Positions 37,592-46,473 of a DNA stretch of 64,000 nt are shown one piece after another (position 1 is the first letter of the stretch; each line of letters starts with the position of its first letter). Position numbers and translations under genes: made by a program. The stretch lies in the NCBI RefSeq assembly GCF_018228765.1, contig NZ_CP073695.1, forward strand, positions 2,232,001 through 2,296,000, given 5' to 3'. The notes below the pieces were generated by a model that saw nothing but the letters and a program-made list of their open reading frames with translations, searched no databases and was not told the origin of the DNA. The stretch is from Halorubrum ruber (GTDB lineage Archaea > Halobacteriota > Halobacteria > Halobacteriales > Haloferacaceae).

Positions 37592-39384
37592 GCTCGGAGC
37601 GCTCGCGCGCCGAGGCGGTGGCGGCTCGCCTCGGCTCGCTGCCCGACCGCCTCGGCGCCTACTGTGCCGGCCGAGAGCTGCCGAAGCGGCTGGTACTCGG
37701 CGGGATCGTCCTCGCCGTCGCGCTGTTGACGGTGGTCCCGCTGGTGTTCCTGCTGTGGACCAGCCTCTGGTCCGGCTATCCGGGCGAGTTCGCCGGGGAG
37801 GTGACCCTCGACAACTTCGCGGCGGTCTACCTCGGCGACTTCTTCCCAATCGTCGAGCTGGTGATCAACTCGCTGACGATCGCCGTCGGAATGACCGCGA
37901 CGGGGATGGCGTTCGGACTCGGTGCCGCGTGGCTGTTCGTCCGGACGGACCTCCCGACGAAGGGGAAAATGGAGCTGGTCCTGTTGTCCTGTCAGGCGAT
38001 CCCGGGCTACATGTACGCGATCATGTACGTGACGACCTACGGCTCGGAGAACGGGCTCGTCACGGCCGCGGTCGAGGCGATCGTCGGCGTCGAACAGCTT
38101 CCGATCGACATCTACAGCCCGTTGGGGATCGCCTTCGTCGCGGGGATCAACGTCGTTCCGACGTTCTACCTCCTGACGGTCCCCGCGCTTCAGAACATGG
38201 ACCCGGTGCTCGAAGAGGTGAGCCGGATCCACGGGGCGAGCATGCTCGAGACGATCCGCTCGATCAGCTTTCCGCTGATCAAGCCCGCGATCCTCTCGGC
38301 GACGATCGTCATCTTCCTCTACGGGCTCGGCGAGTTCGCCGTCGTCTCCATCCTCGGGACCCAGAACGGCTTTGACGTGTTCTCGACGGCGATCCTCTCG
38401 GCGATCAACGGCCGGTTCCCGCCCGGATACGGCGAGGCCGCCGCGCTGTCGTGTCTGCTGTTGGTCGCGATGCTGGTCTTCGTCTGGTACTACCGGCGGG
38501 TGACCGCGCGCAAGGAGTCGTTCATGACGTTCACGGGGCGTCGACACCGGAGCCACGTGTGGAGCCTCGGCCGCTGGCGGTGGCCGCTGGCGGTCGGGCT
38601 CTGGGGCGGCCTGTTCCTCGTCTGGGTGTTCCCGATCCTCGTGTTGCTCGTGGTGTCGGTCCACGAAACGTGGTACGGACGGTTAGATCCCGCGGCACTG
38701 ACGTTGGACAACTACTACGTGGCAGTCACCGACCCGAACATCCAACAGGCGTTCACCAACAGCCTGCTGGTCGCCGTCGGTGGGGCAACGCTCGGGACGG
38801 TACTGGTCGTCGGCACGGCGTACTACACCGAGCGGACCGATGGCCGGTTCCGCGGCGTCGTCGACTTCCTGACGCTGACCCCGCTCGCGGTGCCGGGGAT
38901 CATTATCGGCGCGGGGCTGCTGTTCACGTTCCTGTGGGTCGGCAAGATCCATCCGGTGGTCGACCTCTACGGAACGTTGGCGATCATCATCGTCGGCTGC
39001 GTCGTCGTCTTCCTGCCGGTCTCCTCGCGGATCGCCGTCGGGAACATCGTCCAGATCCACTCGGACCTCGAGGAGGCCGCCCGGATCTCCGGGGCGACGT
39101 GGTTCGGGCAGATGCGGGAGATATTCCTGCCGCTGTTCAAGAACACAACCGTCGTCATCTGGTTCTTCCTCGCGATGCACGTCATCCAGCTGCTGTCGAT
39201 CCCGCTCATCACCTACACCTCCGACACCGTCGTCATTCCCGTCCGGCTCTATCAGCTGTACATGTACGAGCCGGGCATCGCGCTCGTGGCCGCGATCTCC
39301 TCGATCTTCGTCCTGCTGACGGTCGGCTCGCTGCTCGGCCTGCGGCGGGTGGGCGTCACGTTCTACGAACTCGGCGAGCGGTGA
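37588..39384 (+). CDS. ABC transporter permease with two fused membrane domains (FbpB-like)
   Basis: The 598-residue protein has about twelve membrane helices forming two BPD_transp_1 domains. Each carries its own coupling-helix (EAA) loop: EEVSRIHGASMLETIRSISF at about residues 210-229 and EEAARISGATWFGQMREIFL at about 495-514. A single chain thus forms the whole pore, as in iron(III) FbpB-type importers. It is the last gene of the binding protein - ATPase - permease operon and is convergent with the first Pht5-like gene. Confidence 0.94.
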   Translation: MSSERSRAEAVAARLGSLPDRLGAYCAGRELPKRLVLGGIVLAVALLTVVPLVFLLWTSLWSGYPGEFAGEVTLDNFAAVYLGDFFPIVELVINSLTIAVGMTATGMAFGLGAAWLFVRTDLPTKGKMELVLLSCQAIPGYMYAIMYVTTYGSENGLVTAAVEAIVGVEQLPIDIYSPLGIAFVAGINVVPTFYLLTVPALQNMDPVLEEVSRIHGASMLETIRSISFPLIKPAILSATIVIFLYGLGEFAVVSILGTQNGFDVFSTAILSAINGRFPPGYGEAAALSCLLLVAMLVFVWYYRRVTARKESFMTFTGRRHRSHVWSLGRWRWPLAVGLWGGLFLVWVFPILVLLVVSVHETWYGRLDPAALTLDNYYVAVTDPNIQQAFTNSLLVAVGGATLGTVLVVGTAYYTERTDGRFRGVVDFLTLTPLAVPGIIIGAGLLFTFLWVGKIHPVVDLYGTLAIIIVGCVVVFLPVSSRIAVGNIVQIHSDLEEAARISGATWFGQMREIFLPLFKNTTVVIWFFLAMHVIQLLSIPLITYTSDTVVIPVRLYQLYMYEPGIALVAAISSIFVLLTVGSLLGLRRVGVTFYELGER

Positions 39385-39399
39385 GCCGCCCGCGGCCGG

Positions 39400-40413
39400 C
39401 TATAAGGTCGACTCGACGAACAGGTCCTCGAGCGGGTACGGCTCGGGGATGAGCCCGTGGTCGGCGGCGTACCGCTGGAGCGTCGCGAGGGCGGTCCGAT
39501 TCCGGTCGGTGAGGCCGTACTCCCAGGGGTTCTCGCCCAGCACCTCGCGCTGGTGTTCGACGTAGTGGTTCGCCCACGCCAGCGGGACCCACCGCGGTGC
39601 GGTCAGTCGGTCCATACAGGTCGACAGCGCCCGCTCGAAGGCCTCGTACAGCTTGTTCGCCGCCCACGGATGGCGGTCGAGCACCTCGTCGCTGAGAACC
39701 ACCGTGTGCATCGGCGGGAAGATCCCCGTCTCCCTGAAGTAGTCGGCCTCGACGGCGCGGGAGTCCGCGACGACCCGTTCGATCTCGACGTCCGCCAGCC
39801 GCTCTCTCTCCCGGCTTAACTGGTCGTGTCGACCGCCGGTGTACCGGCTGTCGAGCGGGGCGGTCGCGAACGCGGCGTCGATTTCCTCCTCGGCGAGCAT
39901 CGCCGCGAGCGCCGAGGTCGCGCTCCCCTCCCGGTGGTCGTGGACGACGTCGAACCGATCGGGGACCTCGACGGGGACGATGTCCCCCTCGGATTTCGTC
40001 GTGTGCCACGTGACCGTTTCGAGGTCGACGTCGTAGCGCTCGGCGGCGATCCCCCGCTGCCAGACCGCGGTCGTCGTCTGCCAGTGGATGAGTCCGACGT
40101 CCTTGTGTTCCAGATCCGAGAGGCCGAACTCGTCGTCGGCCCGCCGGTAGATGAACGCGTGACGGAACTTCCGGTAGGGGAACACTGGGATCGCGGTGAA
40201 GGGATGGTCCTCGTCGGCGGCCCGGGAGGCGAGGTACGACCCCAGCGACAGCTCGCAGGCGTCGAACTCCCCGTGGCGGACCATCCGTTCGAACCGCTCG
40301 GGGTTGTGGTAGTCGACCAGGTGGAGGTCGATCCCCTCGGGCTCGATCTCGCCGGTCCAGAGCGGGCGGGTCCAGTCGTAGTTCGTACACGCGAGCGTGA
40401 GGTCGATCGTCAT
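39400..40413 (-). CDS. 4,5-dihydroxyphthalate decarboxylase-like (Pht5) protein, first copy
   Basis: The 337-residue cytoplasmic protein has no signal peptide. It starts TIDLTLACTNYDWTRPLWTG and continues FDACELSLGSYLASR, FPYRKFRHAFIYRR, VGLIHWQTTTAVWQRGI and GENPWEYGLTDRN. This is the pattern of the Pht5/4,5-dihydroxyphthalate decarboxylase family, which has a type 2 periplasmic-binding-protein fold. It may decarboxylate a hydroxylated aromatic diacid or bind it. A close paralogue lies at 43814. It is divergent from ubiD with a short palindrome GGTTAACC (40448-40455) between them. Confidence 0.85.
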   Translation of the reverse strand: MTIDLTLACTNYDWTRPLWTGEIEPEGIDLHLVDYHNPERFERMVRHGEFDACELSLGSYLASRAADEDHPFTAIPVFPYRKFRHAFIYRRADDEFGLSDLEHKDVGLIHWQTTTAVWQRGIAAERYDVDLETVTWHTTKSEGDIVPVEVPDRFDVVHDHREGSATSALAAMLAEEEIDAAFATAPLDSRYTGGRHDQLSRERERLADVEIERVVADSRAVEADYFRETGIFPPMHTVVLSDEVLDRHPWAANKLYEAFERALSTCMDRLTAPRWVPLAWANHYVEHQREVLGENPWEYGLTDRNRTALATLQRYAADHGLIPEPYPLEDLFVESTL

Positions 40414-40513
40414 GGGAACTCCTTACGGAGGCGTGCGGGCTCCGTTCGGTTAACCTATCGGTCACTGACAACCGTACACGACGTTTATTATCGCAGTTGG
40501 CGAACGGCGAAAC

Positions 40514-41940
40514 ATGAGAGACCTCCGCGAGTTCATAACGGCGATCGAAGACCGCGGCCAGCTGGAGCGGGTGCCCGGGGCCGACCTCGACCTAGAGATC
40601 GGCGGCGTCTCGTCGCTCGCCCGGCAGGATGCGCTCGACGCCGCGCTGCTGTTCGAGGACATCGAGGGGACGCTTCCCGGCGCACGGGTCCTGACGAACG
40701 CCGTCGACACGCCGCTCCAGGTGACGCTGGCGCTGGGCCACGAGCCGACGAACGACATCCGCGAGGCGGTGGTGGCACAGAAGGACCGGACCGCGGACTT
40801 AGAGACCCGACCGGTCGAGACCGTCGACGAGGGGCCGGTGTTGGAGAACGTCCAGCGGGGGACGAGGTCGACCTCACGGCGTTCGCCGCGCCGCGGTGGC
40901 ACGCCCACGACGGCGGGCCCTACATCGGGACCGGCGACGTGGTGATCACCGAACACGCCGAGGAGGACGACCGGAACGCGGGGACCTACCGGGTACAGGT
41001 CCACGGCCCTGAGACGGCCACGCTCAACATCCGACCCGGGCGGGACGGTGACCGCCACCGGCAGTCGTACTTCGACCGCGACGAGCCGTTCCCCGCGGTC
41101 GTCTCGCTGGGCCACCAGCCGGACCTGTTCATGGCCGCCAACCAGCGGTTCCCCGCCCACGTCGACGAGCTTGAGTACGTGAGCGCGCAGCGCGACAGAC
41201 CGCTGGAGGTGGTCGAAGGCGAGGCGACCGGGCTCCCGTTCCCGGCCCGGTCCGAACTCGTCATCGAAGGCACCGTTCACCCCGACGCCGAGGAGATAAC
41301 CGAGGGGCCGTTCGGCGAGTGGACCGGCTACTACGGCGCCGGGGAGACCCAGCAGAAACCGTTCGAGATCGACCGGATCTACCACCGGGACGACCCGATC
41401 GTGTTGGCGTACAACAACGTGCCGATGACCGCAACCGCGATGTCGACGATCCGGTCGGGAGCCCAGCTGTGGCACCAGTTAGAGGACGCCGGGATCACCG
41501 GGATCGACGAGGTGACGACGATCTTCCCGGGGATCTGGTTCCAGGTCGTCTCGATCGAACAGCAGTACGCCGGCCACAGCACGCAGGTCGGGATGCAGGC
41601 CATGTCGCTCCCGTCGGGTGTCTGGGAGGGACGGATCACGATCATCGTCGACGAGGACGTCGACGTGTACGACCTCGCGGAGGTGCTGTGGGCGACCGTC
41701 AGCCGGTGCGACCCCGCCGAGGACCTCACGGTGATCGAGAACTGCGTGAGCTCGCGGATCAACCCCCGGATGTCCCCCGAGCAGACGGCCTCCGGCGATC
41801 ACACGAAGAGCCGGATGCTGATCGACGCGACGAAGCCCTATCACTGGAAGGAGGAGTTCCCCGAGGACACCCGGCTCGATCCCGAGTTAGAGGCCGACCT
41901 CAGGGCCGAGTACGCGGAGCTGCTGTCGACCGCCGAGTGA
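40514..41940 (+). CDS. ubiD: UbiD family prenyl-FMN-dependent decarboxylase (frame broken once)
   Basis: With one G restored in the G5 run at 40857-40861, the protein is 475 residues, from RDLREFITAIEDRGQLERV to a normal UbiD C-terminus. UbiD features are present: SLGHQPDLFMAANQRF, the acidic EGPFGEWTGYYG with the catalytic-type Glu, VPMTATAMSTIRSGAQLW, and INPRMSPEQTASGDHTKSRM. UbiD enzymes reversibly (de)carboxylate aromatic and alpha,beta-unsaturated acids with prenylated FMN made by UbiX, encoded at 43217. The TATA-like GTTTATTATC is about 27 nt before the ATG. The substrate is unknown. Confidence 0.88.
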
Positions 41941-41956
41941 CGGTAGGGGGCACGCC

Positions 41957-42652
41957 TCAGTCGTCGTCCTCGAGCGCCGAGACCACGTCGTCGAGCGGCG
42001 TGACGTCGGCGTACCGCAGGTCCATGTCGAACAGCGCCACCTCGTGAGTGGCCGTCGTGACCCCGGCGACGCACTCCTCGGGAACGATCGTCCGGAAGTT
42101 GCTCGAGTGGCTGTCGACGACCGTCGCCCGCACGCAACCGCTCGTGTTCGTCCCACAGACGACGAGCGTGTCGATCCCGGAGTGGTGGAGCAGGTTCGAG
42201 AGGTGGGTGTCGAAAAAGGCGCTGGCCCGCGGCTTCTCGACGACGTGGTCGCTCTCGGCGGGTTCGACCGCGGGCGGGAACTGATCGAGCTTCTCGACCC
42301 ACTCCTCGTGGCTCGCCGTCCGCTCCGACCGCTCGGGACCGCGGTCGGTGCCCGGCGCAGCCTTGATCGGAACCGGGTAGCCGTCGGGGAGAGCGCCCCG
42401 GCCGGACGGGACGGCGTAGAAGACGGGCACGTCCGCGGCCCGCGCCGTCTCCAGTAGCCGGGCGGTGGACTCGACGACGTCCTCGCCGGTCCGTCGCTCC
42501 TCGACGAACGCTACCATCATGTCGACGACGAGGACCGCCGGGTTCTCCCCCCAACCCACCCGGTTCCCGTAGCGCGACTGGGACTCGACGTACTCCCGAT
42601 CCGACTCCGGAACGATCTCCGGGAGGTACAGCTCCGAGCTCTCGCTGCCCAT
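41957..42652 (-). CDS. Isochorismatase-family cysteine hydrolase
   Basis: The 231-residue protein has the family triad: the Asp in NPAVLVVDMMVAFV, a Lys in the ASAFFDTHL region or nearby, and the nucleophile Cys in VVCGTNTSGCVRATVVDSHSS. The N-terminal ~40 residues (SSELYLPEIVPESDREYVES) resemble N-carbamoylsarcosine amidase-like members. It could hydrolyse an amide, carbamoyl or vinyl-ether bond of an aromatic substrate. It is convergent with ubiD. Confidence 0.88.
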   Translation of the reverse strand: MGSESSELYLPEIVPESDREYVESQSRYGNRVGWGENPAVLVVDMMVAFVEERRTGEDVVESTARLLETARAADVPVFYAVPSGRGALPDGYPVPIKAAPGTDRGPERSERTASHEEWVEKLDQFPPAVEPAESDHVVEKPRASAFFDTHLSNLLHHSGIDTLVVCGTNTSGCVRATVVDSHSSNFRTIVPEECVAGVTTATHEVALFDMDLRYADVTPLDDVVSALEDDD

Positions 42653-42700
42653 GCGGGCCCGTCGGACCCCGGATCGAACAACGTGTCGGTTCCGGACGGC

Positions 42701-43099
42701 TCACTCGTCCGCCGGTCGGAGTTCGAGGACGTAGCCGTCGGGGTCGCGGGCGAGGAACATCCGTCCGCCCCACGGGACCTCCCGCGGCTCGATGAGCGGC
42801 TCGCCCGGTTCGTCCTCGAGCGCGGTCGACATCCGCTCGTGGAGCTCGTCGAGCGGCTCGTCGACCCCGAGGACGACGATCCCGCCCTCGCCGCGTCGGC
42901 CGCTCGGCGGCGAGAGGCCGAACGGCTCCAGCGTCTCGGGGTCGAAGTCGGCCTGGATCTTCAGCTCGCACGCGCCGGTCTCGTAGGCGACGCTGGCGTC
43001 GCCGACCGCCCGCGGCTCCAGTCCGAGGGCCGTCTCGTAGAACTCCCGCGCGGCCCGGAGATCGCCGCTCAACAGGAACAGCTGGCTGAGGTCGGCCAT
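42701..43099 (-). CDS. Glyoxalase/bleomycin-resistance (VOC) family protein
   Basis: The 132-residue VOC fold has two beta-alpha-beta-beta-beta modules. LSQLFLLSGDLRAAREFYETAL starts module 1 and VVLGVDEPLDELHERMSTAL starts module 2. The C-terminal RMFLARDPDGYVLELRP carries the usual Glu metal ligand. Such proteins can be extradiol-type ring-cleaving dioxygenases, lyases or binding proteins; the small size and missing N-terminal His make the catalytic type unclear. The start is ATG 43099. Confidence 0.85.
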   Translation of the reverse strand: MADLSQLFLLSGDLRAAREFYETALGLEPRAVGDASVAYETGACELKIQADFDPETLEPFGLSPPSGRRGEGGIVVLGVDEPLDELHERMSTALEDEPGEPLIEPREVPWGGRMFLARDPDGYVLELRPADE

Positions 43100-43216
43100 G
43101 GTCGACGGATCGTTCGCGCCACTAATAAACGGTCGACAGTCACCACGCGGAGGGAATTCGGCGTAAGTAATTACTGCGAACCGGGCATTCATCACCCACG
43201 GAGTTGTTTTCTATCC

Positions 43217-43783
43217 ATGACAGACCGGGTGATCGTCGGCGTCACGGGAGCGACCGGGCAGGCCTACGCGGTCTCCGCGCTCGAACTGTTGGACCGAACG
43301 GCCGTCGACGTCCACCTCATCGTCTCGGACGCGGCGAGGGTCACGCTGCGTCAGGAGACCGACTACGCCGTCGGCGACCTGCTGGAGCTCGGCGATGCCG
43401 TCCACGACGTCGACAACATCGGGGCGGAGACGGCTAGCGGCTCGTTCCGGACGGCCGGAATGTTGATCACGCCGTGTTCGATGAAGACGCTGGCGGCGAT
43501 CGCCCACGGCTACAGCGGGAACCTCATCACGCGCTCGGCGGACGTGACGCTCAAGGAACGCCGGCCGCTGGTGTTGATGCCGCGGGAGTCACCGTTCAAC
43601 CGCATCCACCTCGAGAACATGCTGACCGTGACCGACGCGGGCGGGATCGTCGTCCCGCCGTTCCCTTCGTTCTACCAGCGGCCGGACTCCGTCGAGGAGA
43701 TGGTCGACACGACGATGAAGCGGGCGCTCTCCCAGCTCGGCGTCGACCTCGACCACGACGAGTGGGACGGCGTCGGCGCCTGA
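43217..43783 (+). CDS. ubiX: UbiX family flavin prenyltransferase
   Basis: The 188-residue protein matches UbiX: VIVGVTGATGQAYAVSALELL (FMN-binding), LITPCSMKTLAAIAHGYSGNLITRSADVTLKERRPLVLMPRESPFNRIHLENM and VPPFPSFYQRP. It transfers dimethylallyl phosphate to FMN, giving the prFMN cofactor for UbiD. Here it lies about 1.3 kb from ubiD, supporting a dedicated cofactor supply. The start is ATG 43217. A 10-bp palindrome AGTAATTACT lies upstream at 43166-43175. Confidence 0.93.
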   Translation: MTDRVIVGVTGATGQAYAVSALELLDRTAVDVHLIVSDAARVTLRQETDYAVGDLLELGDAVHDVDNIGAETASGSFRTAGMLITPCSMKTLAAIAHGYSGNLITRSADVTLKERRPLVLMPRESPFNRIHLENMLTVTDAGGIVVPPFPSFYQRPDSVEEMVDTTMKRALSQLGVDLDHDEWDGVGA

Positions 43784-43813
43784 GTCCCTCGGCGGGCGTC
43801 GCCGCCGGGAGCG

Positions 43814-44785
43814 TCACGCAAAGTAGGGCGTATCGAGGTGGTCGGTCGCGAACAGCGTTTCGAGGTCGTACCGCTCGTCGGCGACGCCCTGCTCGTGGGC
43901 GTACTCGATCAGCGTCTCCAGCGTCGCGACGTTCTCCTCGGTGAGACCGTACTCCCACGGGTCCTCGCCCATGACCTCGCGCTGTTCGTCGGCGTGGACG
44001 TCAGCCCAGACGAACGGGAGGTCGCGGGGACGGTCGAGCGTCGACAGCCCGGTCTCCTTGGCGCGCTCGAAGGCGTCGTAGAGGCTCTGAACGATCCACG
44101 GCTCCGCCTCGAGCAGTCGGTCGTCGACGACGATCGCGTGCATGACCGGGAAAATCGACGTCTCGCGGTAGTACTCCTGTTCGACCGACTTGGCGTCGTC
44201 GAACAGCCGCTCCGCGTTCGCTCCGTCGAGGTCGATCGGGTGAAAGACCGCGTCGAGCTCGCCGCGTTCGAGCATCTCCGTCAGCACGCCGACCATCGAC
44301 TGCTGGTGGTCGAGGTACTCGACGTCGTACCGGTCCGGCACGTCGACGTCGACGATCTCCGAGCCGCCGGCGACCCAGTCGATCGACGAGAGGTCGACGC
44401 CGTGTCGGTCCGCGAGGATCCCGCGCTGCCAGACGCCGGTCGTCGTCTGCCAGTTGACGATCCCCACCCGCTTGCCGTCGAGGTCGCCGACCGAGTCGAC
44501 GCTGCCGTCCGCGCGCTTGTACATGTACGAGTGGCGGAACTTGCGGAACGGGAAGACGGGGACCGCCGTGAACGGGTAGCGGTCGGGGTCGCTCCGGCTG
44601 GCGAGGTACGTGCCCATCGAGAGCTCGCAGGCGTCGAACTCCCGACCGTGGACCATCCGCGAGAAGCGGGTCGGGTTCGGGTAGTCGACGGTCGTCAGGT
44701 CCGCGCCGTCGGGGGTGACGCGGCCGTCCCAGAGCGGTTCGGTCCAGGCGTAATCGTGACAGGCCAGCGTGAGATCGAGGGTCAT
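43814..44785 (-). CDS. 4,5-dihydroxyphthalate decarboxylase-like (Pht5) protein, second copy
   Basis: This 323-residue paralogue of the gene at 39400 shares TLDLTLACHDYAWTEPLWDG, FDACELSMGTYLASR, FPFRKFRHSYMYKR and VGIVNWQTTTGVWQRGI. It differs in the middle (LDHQQSMVGVLTEML) and at the tail. It has no signal peptide. The two paralogues are similar but clearly separate, so they may act as a heteromer or on different substrates. It is convergent with ubiX (31 nt between the stops). Confidence 0.85.
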   Translation of the reverse strand: MTLDLTLACHDYAWTEPLWDGRVTPDGADLTTVDYPNPTRFSRMVHGREFDACELSMGTYLASRSDPDRYPFTAVPVFPFRKFRHSYMYKRADGSVDSVGDLDGKRVGIVNWQTTTGVWQRGILADRHGVDLSSIDWVAGGSEIVDVDVPDRYDVEYLDHQQSMVGVLTEMLERGELDAVFHPIDLDGANAERLFDDAKSVEQEYYRETSIFPVMHAIVVDDRLLEAEPWIVQSLYDAFERAKETGLSTLDRPRDLPFVWADVHADEQREVMGEDPWEYGLTEENVATLETLIEYAHEQGVADERYDLETLFATDHLDTPYFA

Positions 44786-44864
44786 GCGGTGGAAAACGGA
44801 CGGCGGGTAGTTCGTCGTTCCGGTCAGCGAGCGAGCGGTCGAGGAGGAGCGCGTGGCGCTCGGC

Positions 44865-46307
44865 TCACTCCTCGATCTTAAACGCCATGTGGTACGCCGA
44901 CAGCGGCCTGACCGGATGGTTGTCGAGGTACGACAGGTGCGGGCGGAGCTCGAAGTCCGGCTCGTCCTCCTGGACCTCGAAGAGGCACGGGTAGGCGTCG
45001 ATGAAGTGCCAGCCCGGCTCGCCGGTCGCCGGGATCTCGAGGCGGACGACCCCGCCGCCGTCGTCGTCGGTGAGCCCGCAGACGTACCCGAGCGGCTTGT
45101 TGTCGTACAGGAAGTACGGGGCGTTCTCGTAGACCGGCCAGCCGACGCCGGAGAGCTCGATCTCGATCGTCGTCCCGACGGGGCCGCTGGTCGGCTCGAA
45201 CGTCTCGATCGACGGCTGCATCATGAACCCGGTGACGGCGACCTCGCGTCCGCCGACCGCGGCGGTGATCGGCCGCGTCGACCCCTCGCCGGTCGGGATC
45301 GTGAACTCCGTCTGGAACGCGCCGTCGTCGTCCGTCGTCACCGTCGGCAGCATGTCAGGCTTCGGCTCCGGCGTGATCGGGACCCCCTTGACGCGGTGCC
45401 CCTCGTGACGGTACCAGATGAGGTTCACCTCCTCGTTCGGCGGGAAGTTCTCGCCGGTGATGAACGCCGAGGTTCCGGGCTGGCCGGAGGACGGCGAGAT
45501 CGAGAGCTCGGCGTCGGTGTCCTCGTCGATCTCGGGGTAGTGGATGGAGATCGGGTTCTCGTCGAGCTGCTCGTCGAGCCACGCCGTCCGCGGCTCGGCC
45601 TCGGGCTCGGTGACCTCGACGGTCCACTGGGACTGTCGGCCGTCGGCGACCGGGCCGTACGGCGACTGGGTGTTGTTCTGGAGGTACGGGACGCCGCGGT
45701 AGTTGCGCCAGACCTGGATCACGTGCTTCCCCGGCGGTCCGACCGCGCGGATGCGAGCGGTGGCGGTCCCGCGGTTCATCACGCCCGTCATGAACCCCAT
45801 GTCGCCGTTGTCCCACGCGACCTGGTAGTTGTTGGTGACGACGTTCGGGCCGATCCCGTAGCCGGTGACCGTGAAGAAGTCGCCGAGCTCGGCCTCAGTG
45901 CGGTCGAGCTCGAAGTGCGGGAGGATCGTGAACGTCGCCGTGGCGACCGTCGAGTCGCCGTCGACGAGCTCGATCCGGTGTTTGCCCCCGTAGTCCTGGG
46001 CGACGGTCCACTCCTCGTCGAACGCCCCCGAATCGTCGGTCGCGACGGTGGCGATGGTCTCCGTCCGGGGATGGTACTGCGATCCGACGATCTCGTTGGC
46101 CTCAAGGACACCCCATCGGCCCTCCGACGTCTTCCATCTGATCTCGTAGCGCTCGCCGGCGGGCAGGTTCCGGCCCTTGAACACGATCGAGTCGCCCACG
46201 TACCCCTCCTGGTCGCTGACGACCAGCGTCCCCGAGGAGTCGCTCCCGCGCTTGTGTCCCTGAAGGGTCTCTTCGAGGTCCGACGATATCGCCGAGTCCT
46301 TACTCAT
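44865..46307 (-). CDS. Repetitive Ig-like (IPT/TIG-type) protein without signal peptide
   Basis: The 480-residue protein is built of about four beta-sandwich-like repeats (about 27-130, 131-245, 262-345 and 355-460). Each contains a G-x-x-G-x-x-x-x-x-G turn motif: EGYVGDSIVFKGRNLP, EAELGDFFTVTGYGIG, SGQPGTSAFITGENFPP, SGPVGTTIEIELSGVGW. These resemble IPT/TIG or Ig-like surface repeats, yet the N-terminus (MSKDSAISSDLEETLQGH) has no Sec or Tat signal. It may be cytosolic or exported by an unknown route. It is divergent from the DoxX gene. Confidence 0.78.
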   Translation of the reverse strand: MSKDSAISSDLEETLQGHKRGSDSSGTLVVSDQEGYVGDSIVFKGRNLPAGERYEIRWKTSEGRWGVLEANEIVGSQYHPRTETIATVATDDSGAFDEEWTVAQDYGGKHRIELVDGDSTVATATFTILPHFELDRTEAELGDFFTVTGYGIGPNVVTNNYQVAWDNGDMGFMTGVMNRGTATARIRAVGPPGKHVIQVWRNYRGVPYLQNNTQSPYGPVADGRQSQWTVEVTEPEAEPRTAWLDEQLDENPISIHYPEIDEDTDAELSISPSSGQPGTSAFITGENFPPNEEVNLIWYRHEGHRVKGVPITPEPKPDMLPTVTTDDDGAFQTEFTIPTGEGSTRPITAAVGGREVAVTGFMMQPSIETFEPTSGPVGTTIEIELSGVGWPVYENAPYFLYDNKPLGYVCGLTDDDGGGVVRLEIPATGEPGWHFIDAYPCLFEVQEDEPDFELRPHLSYLDNHPVRPLSAYHMAFKIEE

Positions 46308-46440
46308 ACGTTCTCGTACGCGGCCGTCGTTTAATAAATCCAGCCAGACATTCCCAGCCGGTGGAACCCGCCGTTCCCGCCCCGTCCGGCGGGGGACGCC
46401 ACCCTTGCCGGATCGTTTTCAAGGGGTGAAAAGATAGATT

Positions 46441-46458
46441 ACCCTTATCCAACAGGGT
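46441..46458. promoter_or_regulatory. Inverted repeat in the doxX promoter
   Basis: ACCCT-8 nt-AGGGT spans about -33 to -16 from the ATG at 46474, overlapping the position expected for the TATA element (TTATCC). It is a possible operator. Confidence 0.4.
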
Positions 46459-46473
46459 GTTAAATGGTCAGGC

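Noticed and set aside
39826-40800. N-terminal extension of the frame holding the UbiD C-terminus
   Set aside because: It is antisense to the Pht5-like gene and overlaps the true UbiD N-terminus in another frame. The UbiD start at 40514 with its TATA box is better supported.
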